Below are positions 55,501 to 63,654 of a stretch of 64,000 bases of DNA, piece after piece. The translations under genes were made by a program, and so were the position numbers. This DNA is from Lentibacillus siamensis. GTDB taxonomy: Bacteria > Bacillota > Bacilli > Bacillales > Amphibacillaceae. Position 1 is the first letter of the stretch. Each line of letters opens with the position of its first letter. The stretch is from positions 186,001 to 250,000 of the forward strand of contig NZ_BAAADS010000001.1 of NCBI RefSeq assembly GCF_039522605.1. The letters run 5' to 3'. A model generated the notes under the pieces. It did no database searches. It was not told the origin of the DNA and was given only the letters and a program-made list of their open reading frames with translations.

Positions 55501-56751
55501 GTTCATGTCATGTTGTGCAAATGAAGCATCGGCCGCGTCTTCTGCAAGTTCACTTAGCTGGTCAGTGACCGCCTCATCCAATTCATGCAATTCGGCATCA
55601 AGTTGATCGCTGGATTCAGTCATTTTAAATTCCTGACGCTTTTTCGTCGTCAGGGCATTTTCCTTCCGCGCAAATTCATCCCTTATATCCGTCAGCGCCT
55701 GAGTTTCTTCATTCTTTTCCTTTTCCAGATTCCAGACCTGATGACTTTGCAAACGCGTTCTTTTCTGCTCCAATACACCAAGTTCCTGCGTAAGTCCGTG
55801 CTGCCGTTCAGTCAATTGGTTGATTTCCTGGCGCAGCACCTCCGCCTGTCCCTCTTTTTCCACCAGTGATTGATCTACTTTCTGGTATTTGTTCCTTGCA
55901 TCGATGTAGTTTTTTGCTTTATCAGCCAGTTTATATGCATTATAGGCATCATACCGTTTCAACAATTTATTTAATGCCTGCTGTTCCCGTTCAAGTTGTT
56001 CAATTTGCTGTTTGGTCTGATCCATGTGTTCGATTGTATCAGACAAATGGCGTAAATCATTATCGGTCAATGGAGGTAACGCTGCTTCTAAAATCTCATA
56101 AATAGCTGTCGGGCGAAATTCCTTGGACAGTTTCGGGCTGCGCAGTTGAATAAGCAGCTTAATCAGATCATCATAGGCTTCCTTGTCCTTGAATCCAAAA
56201 ATATGCTTGTTGACAAGATCCATATATTCGCCCTGTGTCCGCACGACTTTCCCGCCGTCGCCAATCCGGTTCTCCAATTGCACACGTGAAAGTGGTATAC
56301 GTTGCATCTCCCCGCCATTGGTTTCAGTCTCATACAGAGGAAAATCGATTCCGATACGCCGATTATCGGTTATGACGAATCCCCAAAAGTTCATGTTTTT
56401 ATTGCGCCGTGCCTGCAGTCCAATCCCAGTCGTTACATATTGATTGGTATCTTCCCGTTTATACTCCAGGAACAGGTATCCGGTCCGTTCATCACGTTCG
56501 ACAATATCTTTCTCTCCAAGCAGATAATCCTCCATTTTACGGGCCCTTGATCCAAATGGGTCAAGGCGGTCGGGTGATTTTTTACCGTCAAGGAGAACGG
56601 GCAGAATACTCTGCATGGTGACTGATTTCCCTGATCCATTGCTGCCGCGGAGCAAAAGCTTTCCATCAGCAAAATCAAAAATTTCATCGTCGTAATACCA
56701 AAAGTTCAACAGCCCTGTTCGGTTCATTTTCCATTTATTGTTTTTGTTCAA
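52600..56751 (-). CDS. jetC: Wadjet type II JetC (TIGR02680 SMC-like ATPase)
   Basis: The likely start is TTG at 56751 (LNKNNKWKMNRTGLLNFWYY), with AAGGAGG nine bases upstream; an ATG at 56772 is longer but has no ribosome site. The roughly 1383-residue product has Walker A GSNGSGKSVT near 36-45, long coiled coils over about 230-1080, signature KFSGGEKAMAMY and Walker B IISLDEAFAGVDE near the end. JetC is the SMC/MukB-like motor that extrudes DNA loops. It overlaps jetB by 17 bases. Confidence 0.92.
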   Translation of the reverse strand: MNKNNKWKMNRTGLLNFWYYDDEIFDFADGKLLLRGSNGSGKSVTMQSILPVLLDGKKSPDRLDPFGSRARKMEDYLLGEKDIVERDERTGYLFLEYKREDTNQYVTTGIGLQARRNKNMNFWGFVITDNRRIGIDFPLYETETNGGEMQRIPLSRVQLENRIGDGGKVVRTQGEYMDLVNKHIFGFKDKEAYDDLIKLLIQLRSPKLSKEFRPTAIYEILEAALPPLTDNDLRHLSDTIEHMDQTKQQIEQLEREQQALNKLLKRYDAYNAYKLADKAKNYIDARNKYQKVDQSLVEKEGQAEVLRQEINQLTERQHGLTQELGVLEQKRTRLQSHQVWNLEKEKNEETQALTDIRDEFARKENALTTKKRQEFKMTESSDQLDAELHELDEAVTDQLSELAEDAADASFAQHDMNENDFNRNRTTGYDFTVWKKEAEHHFQKLESITDKLSEYERMKSDITSLDKEIADTKLEVDQLKQEENDWQQIFEKDKQEKLAEIHAWAEEHDFLQVDLDLTQQTSRDMYRIYEQVSYEAVRSPYAELINDYQMEKKETIAGKNSDVKQLDAAIHEKETILDELKTRKDPEPPNQREETRAARAALKADGHHFVPLYEAVEFQDHVPESVQKHIEAALIDAGLLDALVTDSQTPLEHDRIIRAQPNMMAHTLADYLTPDDSQSVSAVKIDEVLRSILVDGETDGDAAVVHSNGTYRVGLMQGHAVPVEQVRFIGKAARERFRQEQIAAITSEIEDLKREKKQVLHEIGTLQTEIQAAKDALNVFPNDADLQEGYSQIKAKRLEINQFEKTLHNLDEKLNGLYRKFREAKAILDKESRNLDVEFSYDAYREAKGIMRTYEKGLHTLITYHTTYCHTDDRLQQTKSRLSELVEEADELQGELNVLTDKKQQKQQNIAEIDQQLELEGVSDIREQIQNVQQELMTTENALDQTKTDLPHKEAELNMVKQETDSLEQKVRFWQGMTDAWEESFVQEKQLDFVELPDDTGDGAPSAEKIAASFKDVLQGKDASVLEGQLTNAFYEQLPNLMEYRMKESDTLASVHDWMQEEWTEDQRIQIDNWRQKTNRRLIQLDFQGKLVSPYYIRQKIESDRIQQQTMLDTQDRQLYEEILFDSVGKKLRSRISRAQSWTEQMNKLMVNSDSSSGLTFSIKWRPRTAETEAELDTKELVALLRRDARLLKEDDRDKIIEHFRSKIDRAKELVDVQGDGNTLLQVLKHVLDYRNWFSFVLSYKRTGESVRELTNHAFYKFSGGEKAMAMYIPLFTACYSRYLEADATAPYIISLDEAFAGVDENNIREMFEIVEELGFDYMMNSQVLWGDYDTISSLAVYDLVRPKNASFVTVIRYYWDGKTRHLLTDQMEKKEPLSAVDR

Positions 56752-57907
56752 TTGCCACATCCTCCTTACCATTGAAATCGTGCGGATAGCTGCCAGTCGT
56801 GCGGCCGAAAAGCGGCTTCAACATATAACCATTTGTAAGCGAGTCACGTTCAAGCATTTCCCAATCTTTAAGCATTTCCGTCAGTTCATCTGTAATGGTT
56901 TTCGTTGTTGCCTCGCGATACCGCTTGCTCCAACCGGCACCATAGCATTCTTTTACATGATCGACCAATTCCTCGAGGCCAATTCGTGACAACCGGATTC
57001 TGCCCATTTCATCTGACTGATATGATTCCTGACTTCTGACATATGCAGCCGCATGCATAGCGACATCTGTGATCCCTTTCTGGTCAGGGAACAATGTCAT
57101 CCCCTGCTTTCGTTCATCAGCGACAAGCATTGCTGCATTTTTAAACACTTCAAGGCGGAAATTGGTATGTTCCTCCAGATCCTCCCGAAGCCGGTTGCGA
57201 AAATTACGAATGTAGGCAAAGTCAGGGTCATCCTCATGCTCGCGGTGAACGACCGGAGACATGATTAATTTACGATACACCCGTTTACGCCGCTCATCCG
57301 CTTCATGCCGTTCCCATTCCCCAGCCAGAATCTCATCTTTCGTTTCATAGGAAAATAGATCTTTCGGATAGGACCGCATGAAGTAACGTGCATAAATCGT
57401 CGTTTCATACAATACTTCCTGCTCGCTGTCGGTGGCAAAGCGGTCAATTTCTCCTTCAACCACCTTCAGCAGTGACAGATTTTCCAGTTGTCTGATAACC
57501 CGGACCAGTGATTTTCGGTGGCTGTAGTTTGTCCAATCTAGCGGCAGTTCTCCGGGATACAAGTCCTTAATATCCTCACAAATATCCGACAGCAAAAATT
57601 GCTCATCAACCGAGCGATTTTCCGTAAAGGCAAGCGCACAGCAGAAAATTGCGTAGTCCCGCGGTTCCTGAAACGTTTGAATCCCCATCCAGTTTTTGGC
57701 GTCTACAGGGATTTTTTCAAGTTTAATAAAATGCTGGTGGACAATTAAATCAAATCCCATCTTTTCATCAACATACCGCTTCAGCACCTTTTCCCGCTCC
57801 CGGACCATTTGATACAATGCCGGATTATCGGCACGAAGAATCCAGAAATTTTCTAAAAGCACGCTAAGCGCATTGATTGCTTTTTCATCAAATTGATTCG
57901 TTTCCAT
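56735..57907 (-). CDS. jetB: Wadjet type II JetB (TIGR02678/DUF2398)
   Basis: This 390-residue protein matches TIGR02678/DUF2398, the KITE-like (MukE-like) accessory subunit of Wadjet. It starts METNQFDEKAINALSVLLEN, with the jetA TAA directly before the ATG (TAAATG), so translation is coupled. Winged-helix-type segments are suggested by LPLDWTNYSHRKSLVRVIRQ and by its size. It has no membrane segment. Confidence 0.88.
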   Translation of the reverse strand: METNQFDEKAINALSVLLENFWILRADNPALYQMVREREKVLKRYVDEKMGFDLIVHQHFIKLEKIPVDAKNWMGIQTFQEPRDYAIFCCALAFTENRSVDEQFLLSDICEDIKDLYPGELPLDWTNYSHRKSLVRVIRQLENLSLLKVVEGEIDRFATDSEQEVLYETTIYARYFMRSYPKDLFSYETKDEILAGEWERHEADERRKRVYRKLIMSPVVHREHEDDPDFAYIRNFRNRLREDLEEHTNFRLEVFKNAAMLVADERKQGMTLFPDQKGITDVAMHAAAYVRSQESYQSDEMGRIRLSRIGLEELVDHVKECYGAGWSKRYREATTKTITDELTEMLKDWEMLERDSLTNGYMLKPLFGRTTGSYPHDFNGKEDVAIEQKQ

Positions 57908-59401
57908 TTAATTATTCACCCCATCCAAAAACTGAAACGTCACCGCGGGCATCTCCATTAATCCATCTTCCGCCGTAAGTGTCACCCGCTTTTCTTTATC
58001 CAAAACAACTTTGACGGTTCGCCCGTATTCTGTTTTAAAGGTCTGATCCTTCCGCGCCATCGCCTTCCCGATCCAGCCGAGAAACATCTTACGGACATAC
58101 GGCTCTATCACAGGCAATTCTTGCAAAACTATCTTGTTGCCGTGCATATAATTTTCCAATGTTCTTTGTTCCAGTTGTTTATTGCGTAGGTGCTCATCAC
58201 GTGCTGCCGCTTTCTGTTTGTTCTGACTGATAATAGCACCCGGTTTTGTTTTTTCCCTGTATTGGCGGATCCGTGGTTTCGTTTCATGCTCCATCGGTTT
58301 TTCTTCCCAAACATCCATATAAATATCATCCGTTGGCACATGGTCACTAAGTATATGTCTCGTATGAAAAATTCCAAACACGACCGATGACAGTTCATGC
58401 GCTTCTTCCGTATTGTCCAGCGAATCGAACCACTTCGCCAAATGTAAATAGTCTTTTTTTCTGCTCCGGAAATAATGATGGCGCTCCCCAAGCCGCTGTA
58501 CAACCCGAGTAATCCGGCGAATTTGTTCACTTGTTTTTTGCTCCAGGGAATCCAATTCGCTTTCACCATGTTGGGTGCCGATAAACCACGCCTGCAAGCT
58601 TGTCCATTTTCCCCACTGTTCATTAAACAGCTCACGTTCGTCAAGACCAATATCTTCAAAACGCGGTACCTGTTGCTGATGAGCAATCACTTGCTCAATC
58701 AGAGGTTGAAGTGATTCAATCGTCACGGATTCCAACAGCTGCTGAATTTTGGATGCTGTATGCTGCAAGCCAATAATAAAATCCCGCAAATATGTTGTGA
58801 ATTGGTCCTTGAATACAAGGAATGCTTCCGTCTGCATCCGTTCTTCTGCCTGCTCACTGTTAATGTGCGCGATATAGTCGGCAGTATTTTTGGATATGGA
58901 ACGGAAATAGGTAAACACATCATTCCATAGCTGCGAACACTCATCCGCCGGCGGAAGCGGATCGGTTTGGATTACTTCCTCGACCTTGGTCAATGCCCCA
59001 TAGAGCCGTTCAAATTCTTTTCGCTCAAGTGATCCGCCAAACACCTCACCGCCTTTTTCCATCTCATGCAGCATCCGCTCAAATTCAACGGTATAAGGTG
59101 TACACTGATAACGGAACCGCTTTTTCTTAAACTCTTCAATCGTACTGGCCCGGCTTACTTCCTGCCGTGCAATCAGGTTTTTCCACAGGACAAGTTGTGA
59201 CAAATCCTGCTGAAGCTGGTCCTCATCGTATTCCTCAAATCCTCCCTGCTCCTTCAAATACGCAAAAATCTCTTCCGGAAACAAAAATTCTCGCATCCGT
59301 TCATGCTGTATATAAAAATAACGCAAAATTGCCCGGTAGCACCAGGCTTTATCTGCCGTCAAATATGAAGCTTCTTTAATTTTTCCAAATGTTGTCTGCA
59401 T
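57908..59401 (-). CDS. jetA: Wadjet type II JetA (TIGR02677/DUF2397)
   Basis: The ATG at 59401 (MQTTFGKIKEASYLTADKAW) follows GCAGGTGGTTGGG. Upstream in-frame starts to 59452 lie at or before the promoter -10 and are unlikely. The 497-residue product matches TIGR02677/DUF2397, the kleisin-like (MukF-like) subunit that bridges JetC heads. It has a helical N-terminal part and a long charged region with Gln/Arg-rich stretches. It heads the jetABCD operon. Confidence 0.9.
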   Translation of the reverse strand: MQTTFGKIKEASYLTADKAWCYRAILRYFYIQHERMREFLFPEEIFAYLKEQGGFEEYDEDQLQQDLSQLVLWKNLIARQEVSRASTIEEFKKKRFRYQCTPYTVEFERMLHEMEKGGEVFGGSLERKEFERLYGALTKVEEVIQTDPLPPADECSQLWNDVFTYFRSISKNTADYIAHINSEQAEERMQTEAFLVFKDQFTTYLRDFIIGLQHTASKIQQLLESVTIESLQPLIEQVIAHQQQVPRFEDIGLDERELFNEQWGKWTSLQAWFIGTQHGESELDSLEQKTSEQIRRITRVVQRLGERHHYFRSRKKDYLHLAKWFDSLDNTEEAHELSSVVFGIFHTRHILSDHVPTDDIYMDVWEEKPMEHETKPRIRQYREKTKPGAIISQNKQKAAARDEHLRNKQLEQRTLENYMHGNKIVLQELPVIEPYVRKMFLGWIGKAMARKDQTFKTEYGRTVKVVLDKEKRVTLTAEDGLMEMPAVTFQFLDGVNN

Positions 59402-59432
59402 CCCAACCACCTGCATTTTTCGACTTATTTCT

Positions 59433-59461
59433 ATTGTAGAATGATGATGCAAATCTGTCTA
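59433..59461 (-). promoter_or_regulatory. Sigma-A promoter of jetABCD
   Basis: On the minus strand TAGACA (59461-59456), 17 bases and TACAAT (59438-59433) form a sigma-A promoter. The predicted start near 59426 leaves a leader of about 25 bases and excludes the longer jetA reading. Confidence 0.7.
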
Positions 59462-59509
59462 TGAAAGTATTGTTGTAAAAATTCGAATGGATATATGCCG
59501 AATCGGATG

Positions 59510-59614
59510 ATATGTGCGATTTTGCCCGGTATATGTGCGGTTTCAGAACGCATATGTGCGATTTTCCCGGAAATATGTGCGATTTTGCTCCCTTTATGTG
59601 CGATTTCAAATTTT
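59510..59614. repeat. Five tandem 21-bp intergenic repeats
   Basis: Units at 59510, 59531, 59552, 59573 and 59594 start ATATGTGCG or TTATGTGCG and share ATATGTGCGATTTTNCCNG. A degenerate unit (ATATGCCGAATCGG) precedes. Because 21 is a multiple of three, frames with repeated SHI or AHI look like genes, but no ribosome site or conserved product is seen. The array lies between jetA and atoE. Confidence 0.85.
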
Positions 59615-59710
59615 TTAGGTTCCTCACTCAACTCACTATCATATTGCTATTTGATAAACTTTCCGATATTTTAAAAGAATAGGAGTAATACACTAGTAAT
59701 ACAAGGGGGA

Positions 59711-61045
59711 ATGAAATTGAAAACATTAACCACATTTTTTGACCGGATGGTACAGCGTTATTTACCTGATGCATTTCTGTTTGCCATTATTCTAACGTTG
59801 GTCGTTTTCGTATTGGGTATTTCCATCATGGGCAGTTCGCCGGTTGAAATGGTTCAATACTGGGGCGACGGGTTCTGGGACTTGCTTGCGTTTGCGATGC
59901 AGATGTCACTCATCGTCGTAACAGGTTACATTCTGGCAAGCACACCGGCTGTACGAAAAATACTTACTAAAATCAGCACGCTGGCCAATACACCAGGACA
60001 GGCGATTGTTCTTGTTACATTCATTGCAGGGGTTGCTTGTCTGATCAACTATGGATTCGGACTTGTCGTAGGGGCGCTGCTGGCAATTCATGTGGCAAAG
60101 CGTGTACCCTCAGTCGACTATCGTCTGCTGATGGCAAGTGCATACAGCGGGTTCCTTTTATGGCATGGTGGACTTTCCGGATCAATTCCACTTTTAATTG
60201 CCACACCCGACCATTTTCTGGAAGATACCATTGGAATTATTCCAGTTACAGAAACACTATTCAGCAGCTTTAATATTTTCATAGTAATCGTTTTGCTTGT
60301 GACACTGCCGCTGCTTAACCGATTTTTGATGAAATCCCGTGATACGATTAGTAATACAGATGCTTCAGCGTGGAAAACAGATGATGAAGACGTGGATAAG
60401 GAAGTTCCTGATAAACATTCCATGACCCCGGCTGAGCGATTGGAAAACAGTCAAATTATTTCGCTTCTGATTGGTATAATGGGCCTCGGGTTTATTGTTT
60501 ACCATTTTACAACGAACGGTTTTGAGTTAAACATCAACATTGTGAACTTTATTTTCCTGTTTCTCGGGATTATTTTTCACCGGACCCCCCGCCGTTTTCT
60601 CAACAGCGTAACGAATGCTGTGAAAAATGTTGGTGGAATCATTATCCAGTTTCCATTCTATGCCGGTATTATGGGTATGATGGTTGCTTCCGGGTTGTCA
60701 CAGGAAATGTCGATGTGGTTTGTCAGTATTTCAAATGAAGTGACGCTTCCATTATGGACGTTTATCAGTGCCGGAATTGTCAATTTCTTCGTACCATCCG
60801 GCGGTGGCCAATGGGCGGTGCAGGGGCCAATTATGATTCCCGCTGCCCTGGAGATTGGAGCTGACACAGCAAAGACTGCGATGGCAGTTGCTTGGGGAGA
60901 TGCATGGACAAATATGATTCAGCCATTCTGGGCATTACCGCTCCTTGCCATCGCTGGTCTGAAAGTACGGGACATTATGGGCTTTTGTGTCATGATTTTG
61001 ATCTACAGCTTCTTTCCAATTGCAATTGGACTGTTGTTTTTCTGA
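59711..61045 (+). CDS. atoE: AtoE-like short-chain fatty acid transporter
   Basis: This 444-residue membrane protein has about 10-12 hydrophobic segments and the SCFA-transporter motifs MVQRYLPDAFLFAIILTL and FFVPSGGGQWAVQGPIM. AtoE imports short-chain fatty acids such as butyrate. The ATG at 59711 sits very close to AAGGGGGA; a TTG two codons later fits the spacing better. No other fatty acid degradation gene adjoins it. Confidence 0.88.
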   Translation: MKLKTLTTFFDRMVQRYLPDAFLFAIILTLVVFVLGISIMGSSPVEMVQYWGDGFWDLLAFAMQMSLIVVTGYILASTPAVRKILTKISTLANTPGQAIVLVTFIAGVACLINYGFGLVVGALLAIHVAKRVPSVDYRLLMASAYSGFLLWHGGLSGSIPLLIATPDHFLEDTIGIIPVTETLFSSFNIFIVIVLLVTLPLLNRFLMKSRDTISNTDASAWKTDDEDVDKEVPDKHSMTPAERLENSQIISLLIGIMGLGFIVYHFTTNGFELNINIVNFIFLFLGIIFHRTPRRFLNSVTNAVKNVGGIIIQFPFYAGIMGMMVASGLSQEMSMWFVSISNEVTLPLWTFISAGIVNFFVPSGGGQWAVQGPIMIPAALEIGADTAKTAMAVAWGDAWTNMIQPFWALPLLAIAGLKVRDIMGFCVMILIYSFFPIAIGLLFF

Positions 61046-61050
61046 TGGAA

Positions 61051-61082
61051 AAGACACCTCAATCTGAGGTGTCTTTTATTTT
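61051..61082 (+). terminator. Terminator of atoE
   Basis: AAGACACCTCA, ATC and TGAGGTGTCTTTTATTTT form a strong hairpin with a T-rich tail. Confidence 0.88.
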
Positions 61083-61138
61083 GATCCGGATAGCCCGGTC
61101 CACATTTTAATATGGTTCTTTCCCTTTGAGTATCCGAA

Positions 61139-62086
61139 TCAGGAACTGCTCTCCCCGGATTGAATGGTCTTCGCCTCAGAATAATCATCAGCCTTTTTTC
61201 CTCTCGACAGCTGTGCTATTGCAATTCCCAGGATAATCAACAGCGACCCGGCAATCACGCCGCCCGTTAATTTTTCATCCAGCAGCCACCAGCCAAGAAA
61301 AAGGCCGAACACCGGAACAAGCAATGTTGACAAGGTTGCACTGACCATATCGATAACACTTAATATAATAAACCAGACAGTAAAGCAAAGCGCAGAAGCC
61401 AATACACCGGTAAACAAAATGTAGAAAATACTGTCACCTGTCAAAGCAACCGGTTCGCCCCATTCAGCGAACAATGTGGCGATAACAATGCCCAACGTAC
61501 CGAACAGCATTTGATACGCAGAAACCTGCAGCTGCGTCATTCCCTGCAATTTCAGCCGGTAATACACATTGGATGCTGCCCAAGATACAGCTGCAAACAC
61601 AATCAATAGTTCTCCAAAAATTATTTGCATATCCTGGACGAAGAAAATATCCCAGCCTAATATTGTAACCAGACCGAGCATTCCTGCACCCAACCCGAGC
61701 ATCTTTCCAGGAGTAACTTTTTCACCGAGTAATTTCGCTGCAAAAATACTGCTCCATAACGGCATGGAATACAGCAGAACAGATGATTTCCCAGCGTTGA
61801 CAAACTGCATGCCATACATCACAAGCAAAAACACAATCGATGTCTGCAAAATTCCTTGAATCATTAAATGCTTCCACATTCCTCTTGGCGGTTTACCAAC
61901 TTTCAGAAGCCAAACAAATAACAGCAATGTCACAGTCCCTGTCCCAAAGCGAAACGCGGAAAACGTGAACGGTCCCATAAATTGAAGGGATGCCTTCATA
62001 TAAACCCATGCAAATCCCCAGATGGAAGTTATCAGCAAAATCAGGACCCATACCATCCATTTATGTTTCAAAACCAAATCCTTCAT
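61139..62086 (-). CDS. EamA/DMT-family transporter
   Basis: This 315-residue protein has ten hydrophobic segments in two five-helix halves, each an EamA domain (SIWGFAWVYMKASLQF in the first half). EamA/RhaT-type proteins export metabolites or amino acids; the substrate is unknown. It faces atoE convergently. The C-terminus is a charged tail (KKADDYSEAKTIQSGESSS). Confidence 0.88.
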   Translation of the reverse strand: MKDLVLKHKWMVWVLILLITSIWGFAWVYMKASLQFMGPFTFSAFRFGTGTVTLLLFVWLLKVGKPPRGMWKHLMIQGILQTSIVFLLVMYGMQFVNAGKSSVLLYSMPLWSSIFAAKLLGEKVTPGKMLGLGAGMLGLVTILGWDIFFVQDMQIIFGELLIVFAAVSWAASNVYYRLKLQGMTQLQVSAYQMLFGTLGIVIATLFAEWGEPVALTGDSIFYILFTGVLASALCFTVWFIILSVIDMVSATLSTLLVPVFGLFLGWWLLDEKLTGGVIAGSLLIILGIAIAQLSRGKKADDYSEAKTIQSGESSS

Positions 62087-62562
62087 TTCGACAAACCTCT
62101 TTTACCAACATAATAATGCCAGTATAATAATTTCCTATGAAACTGGCAAATACGACAGGCTGCTACATCTTTTTACCCAGACCATTCCGCATATTTTCAC
62201 AAACTTTCCCAATATTTTTGCGTCTAATGAAGCATGGACGTTTTTGGTGTATTGCCTTATTTTGGATATATAACATAAAATAAGATTAATCGTATAAATA
62301 TACAAACTATGTCATATTGATTCTTGATTTATCGATTAATTCCAGATTGCAAAAAGTCACTCGATAGACGAAAAATATTTTATGCAAAATGACTAATTCG
62401 CGTTTAGTAATATCCAATAAGGGTATTTACTATATTAGGAAGTTTATTGACCCCCCAAAACTGAAAGGGTGCCCGCCAAAACGGGGCACCCGATTTTTTT
62501 GTTTAAATCAAACTTTTCTTACAACTCAGGCCATTAACTATCCGTGAAGGCAAAATTGTAAG
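62087..62562. other. Intergenic region with a strong hairpin
   Basis: About 475 bases. A hairpin GGGTGCCC/GGGCACCC (62467-62491) followed by ATTTTTTTG on the plus strand is a terminator, although no plus-strand gene is seen upstream. It also may end the minus-strand serine hydrolase transcript. The rest is AT-rich without a supported gene. Confidence 0.6.
62467..62501. terminator. Terminator hairpin after the serine hydrolase gene
   Basis: AGGGTGCCC and GGGCACCCGATTTTTTTG form an intrinsic-terminator-like hairpin; on the plus strand the T run is ideal, on the minus strand it is weaker (TTTCAGTTTT). Confidence 0.7.
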
Positions 62563-63630
62563 TTAATAACCTTCCATCGATATGGTAACCAAATTATGTA
62601 CGATCCTTCTGAACTTGGAAATATCCACATCACGCCCAAAATGAACTCTGTTTGTGAGTAAAATAACTGCAAACAACCTGTCAGGCGAAAACCAAATTGA
62701 CGTCCCGGTATATCCTGTATGTCCAAACCCGTCACAAAGAAACTGCCCGGAAAATGAGGGGGAATCATATAATTGCCATCCAAGTCCCCTGTTTAATTTT
62801 AAGCTTTTTGTCCAGTTATCAGTGCTTAAGTCAATGGAACTTTGCGATAGTATTTTTTTATGATTCCATTTTCCTTTATTAAGAACCATTCCACTAAAAC
62901 TTGCTAAATCTTTAACTGTTGAAAAAAGACCTGCATGACCACTTACCCCGCCAAAGTGATGAGCATTTTCATCATGTACACAGCCCCACTGATAATCGCT
63001 TAATGAATTCCGATATTCAGTGGCAGCAATTCGATCCAACTTATTCTTCGAAGGATTGAAATCAGTATCGGTCATATCGAGAGTCTGATATATATTTTGT
63101 TTTGCAAAAAATGCCAGAGATTGACCTGTAATCTGTTCAACAATGTGCCCAAGGATTATAAAATTTAAATCACTATAAATCACTTCGGTCCCAGGCGGCT
63201 TTTTTTCAGTTATCATACTTATAAAGGTGATTGATTCTTCCAATGAATAACCTTCAAGAAAGAATTTTATTCCCGGCTGAAAACCGCTTGTGTGCGTCAA
63301 CAAATGCTTAATTGTCATGTCTTTATGATTTTGTTTAAATGGTGGTAGATAATAATAGATAGGATCATCCAAATCCAACTTCCCATTTTCCATTATCTGT
63401 AAAATAGCAGGCAGCGTTGATGTTACCTTGGTGATCGATGCCAAATCAAAAATAGTATCTTGGGTCATCCGAAGCTTTTTTTGAAAATGGGCATAGCCTG
63501 AACTATGAGTGAATTCCAAACCTCTTGGTGTTGCAATTCCCAATACTACACCAGGTACAAGGTGCTTTTCTGTGGCCTCGTTTATATAATTAATTACCTC
63601 AAAAAATCTGTTCTCCAAAATTTCCGCCAC
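62563..63630 (-). CDS. Serine hydrolase of the beta-lactamase/class C family
   Basis: The 355-residue product begins at a GTG (VAEILENRFFEVINYINE); a TTG four codons in is an alternative. The serine-hydrolase triad is visible: SITK (DLASITKVT), YSD (VIYSDLNFIIL) and HTG (GFGHTGYTGTS). There is no signal peptide, so it acts in the cytosol. Family members include esterases and amidohydrolases. It is 24 bases downstream of a sugar ABC permease, so its substrate may be a derivative brought in by that transporter. Confidence 0.88.
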   Translation of the reverse strand: MAEILENRFFEVINYINEATEKHLVPGVVLGIATPRGLEFTHSSGYAHFQKKLRMTQDTIFDLASITKVTSTLPAILQIMENGKLDLDDPIYYYLPPFKQNHKDMTIKHLLTHTSGFQPGIKFFLEGYSLEESITFISMITEKKPPGTEVIYSDLNFIILGHIVEQITGQSLAFFAKQNIYQTLDMTDTDFNPSKNKLDRIAATEYRNSLSDYQWGCVHDENAHHFGGVSGHAGLFSTVKDLASFSGMVLNKGKWNHKKILSQSSIDLSTDNWTKSLKLNRGLGWQLYDSPSFSGQFLCDGFGHTGYTGTSIWFSPDRLFAVILLTNRVHFGRDVDISKFRRIVHNLVTISMEGY

Positions 63631-63654
63631 CTTTACTGTTTTTACATATACGCA

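Noticed and set aside
59376..59631. Two overlapping minus-strand frames with repeated SHI/AHI peptides
   Set aside because: They are produced by the 21-bp tandem repeats, lack a conserved product and overlap the jetA promoter region.
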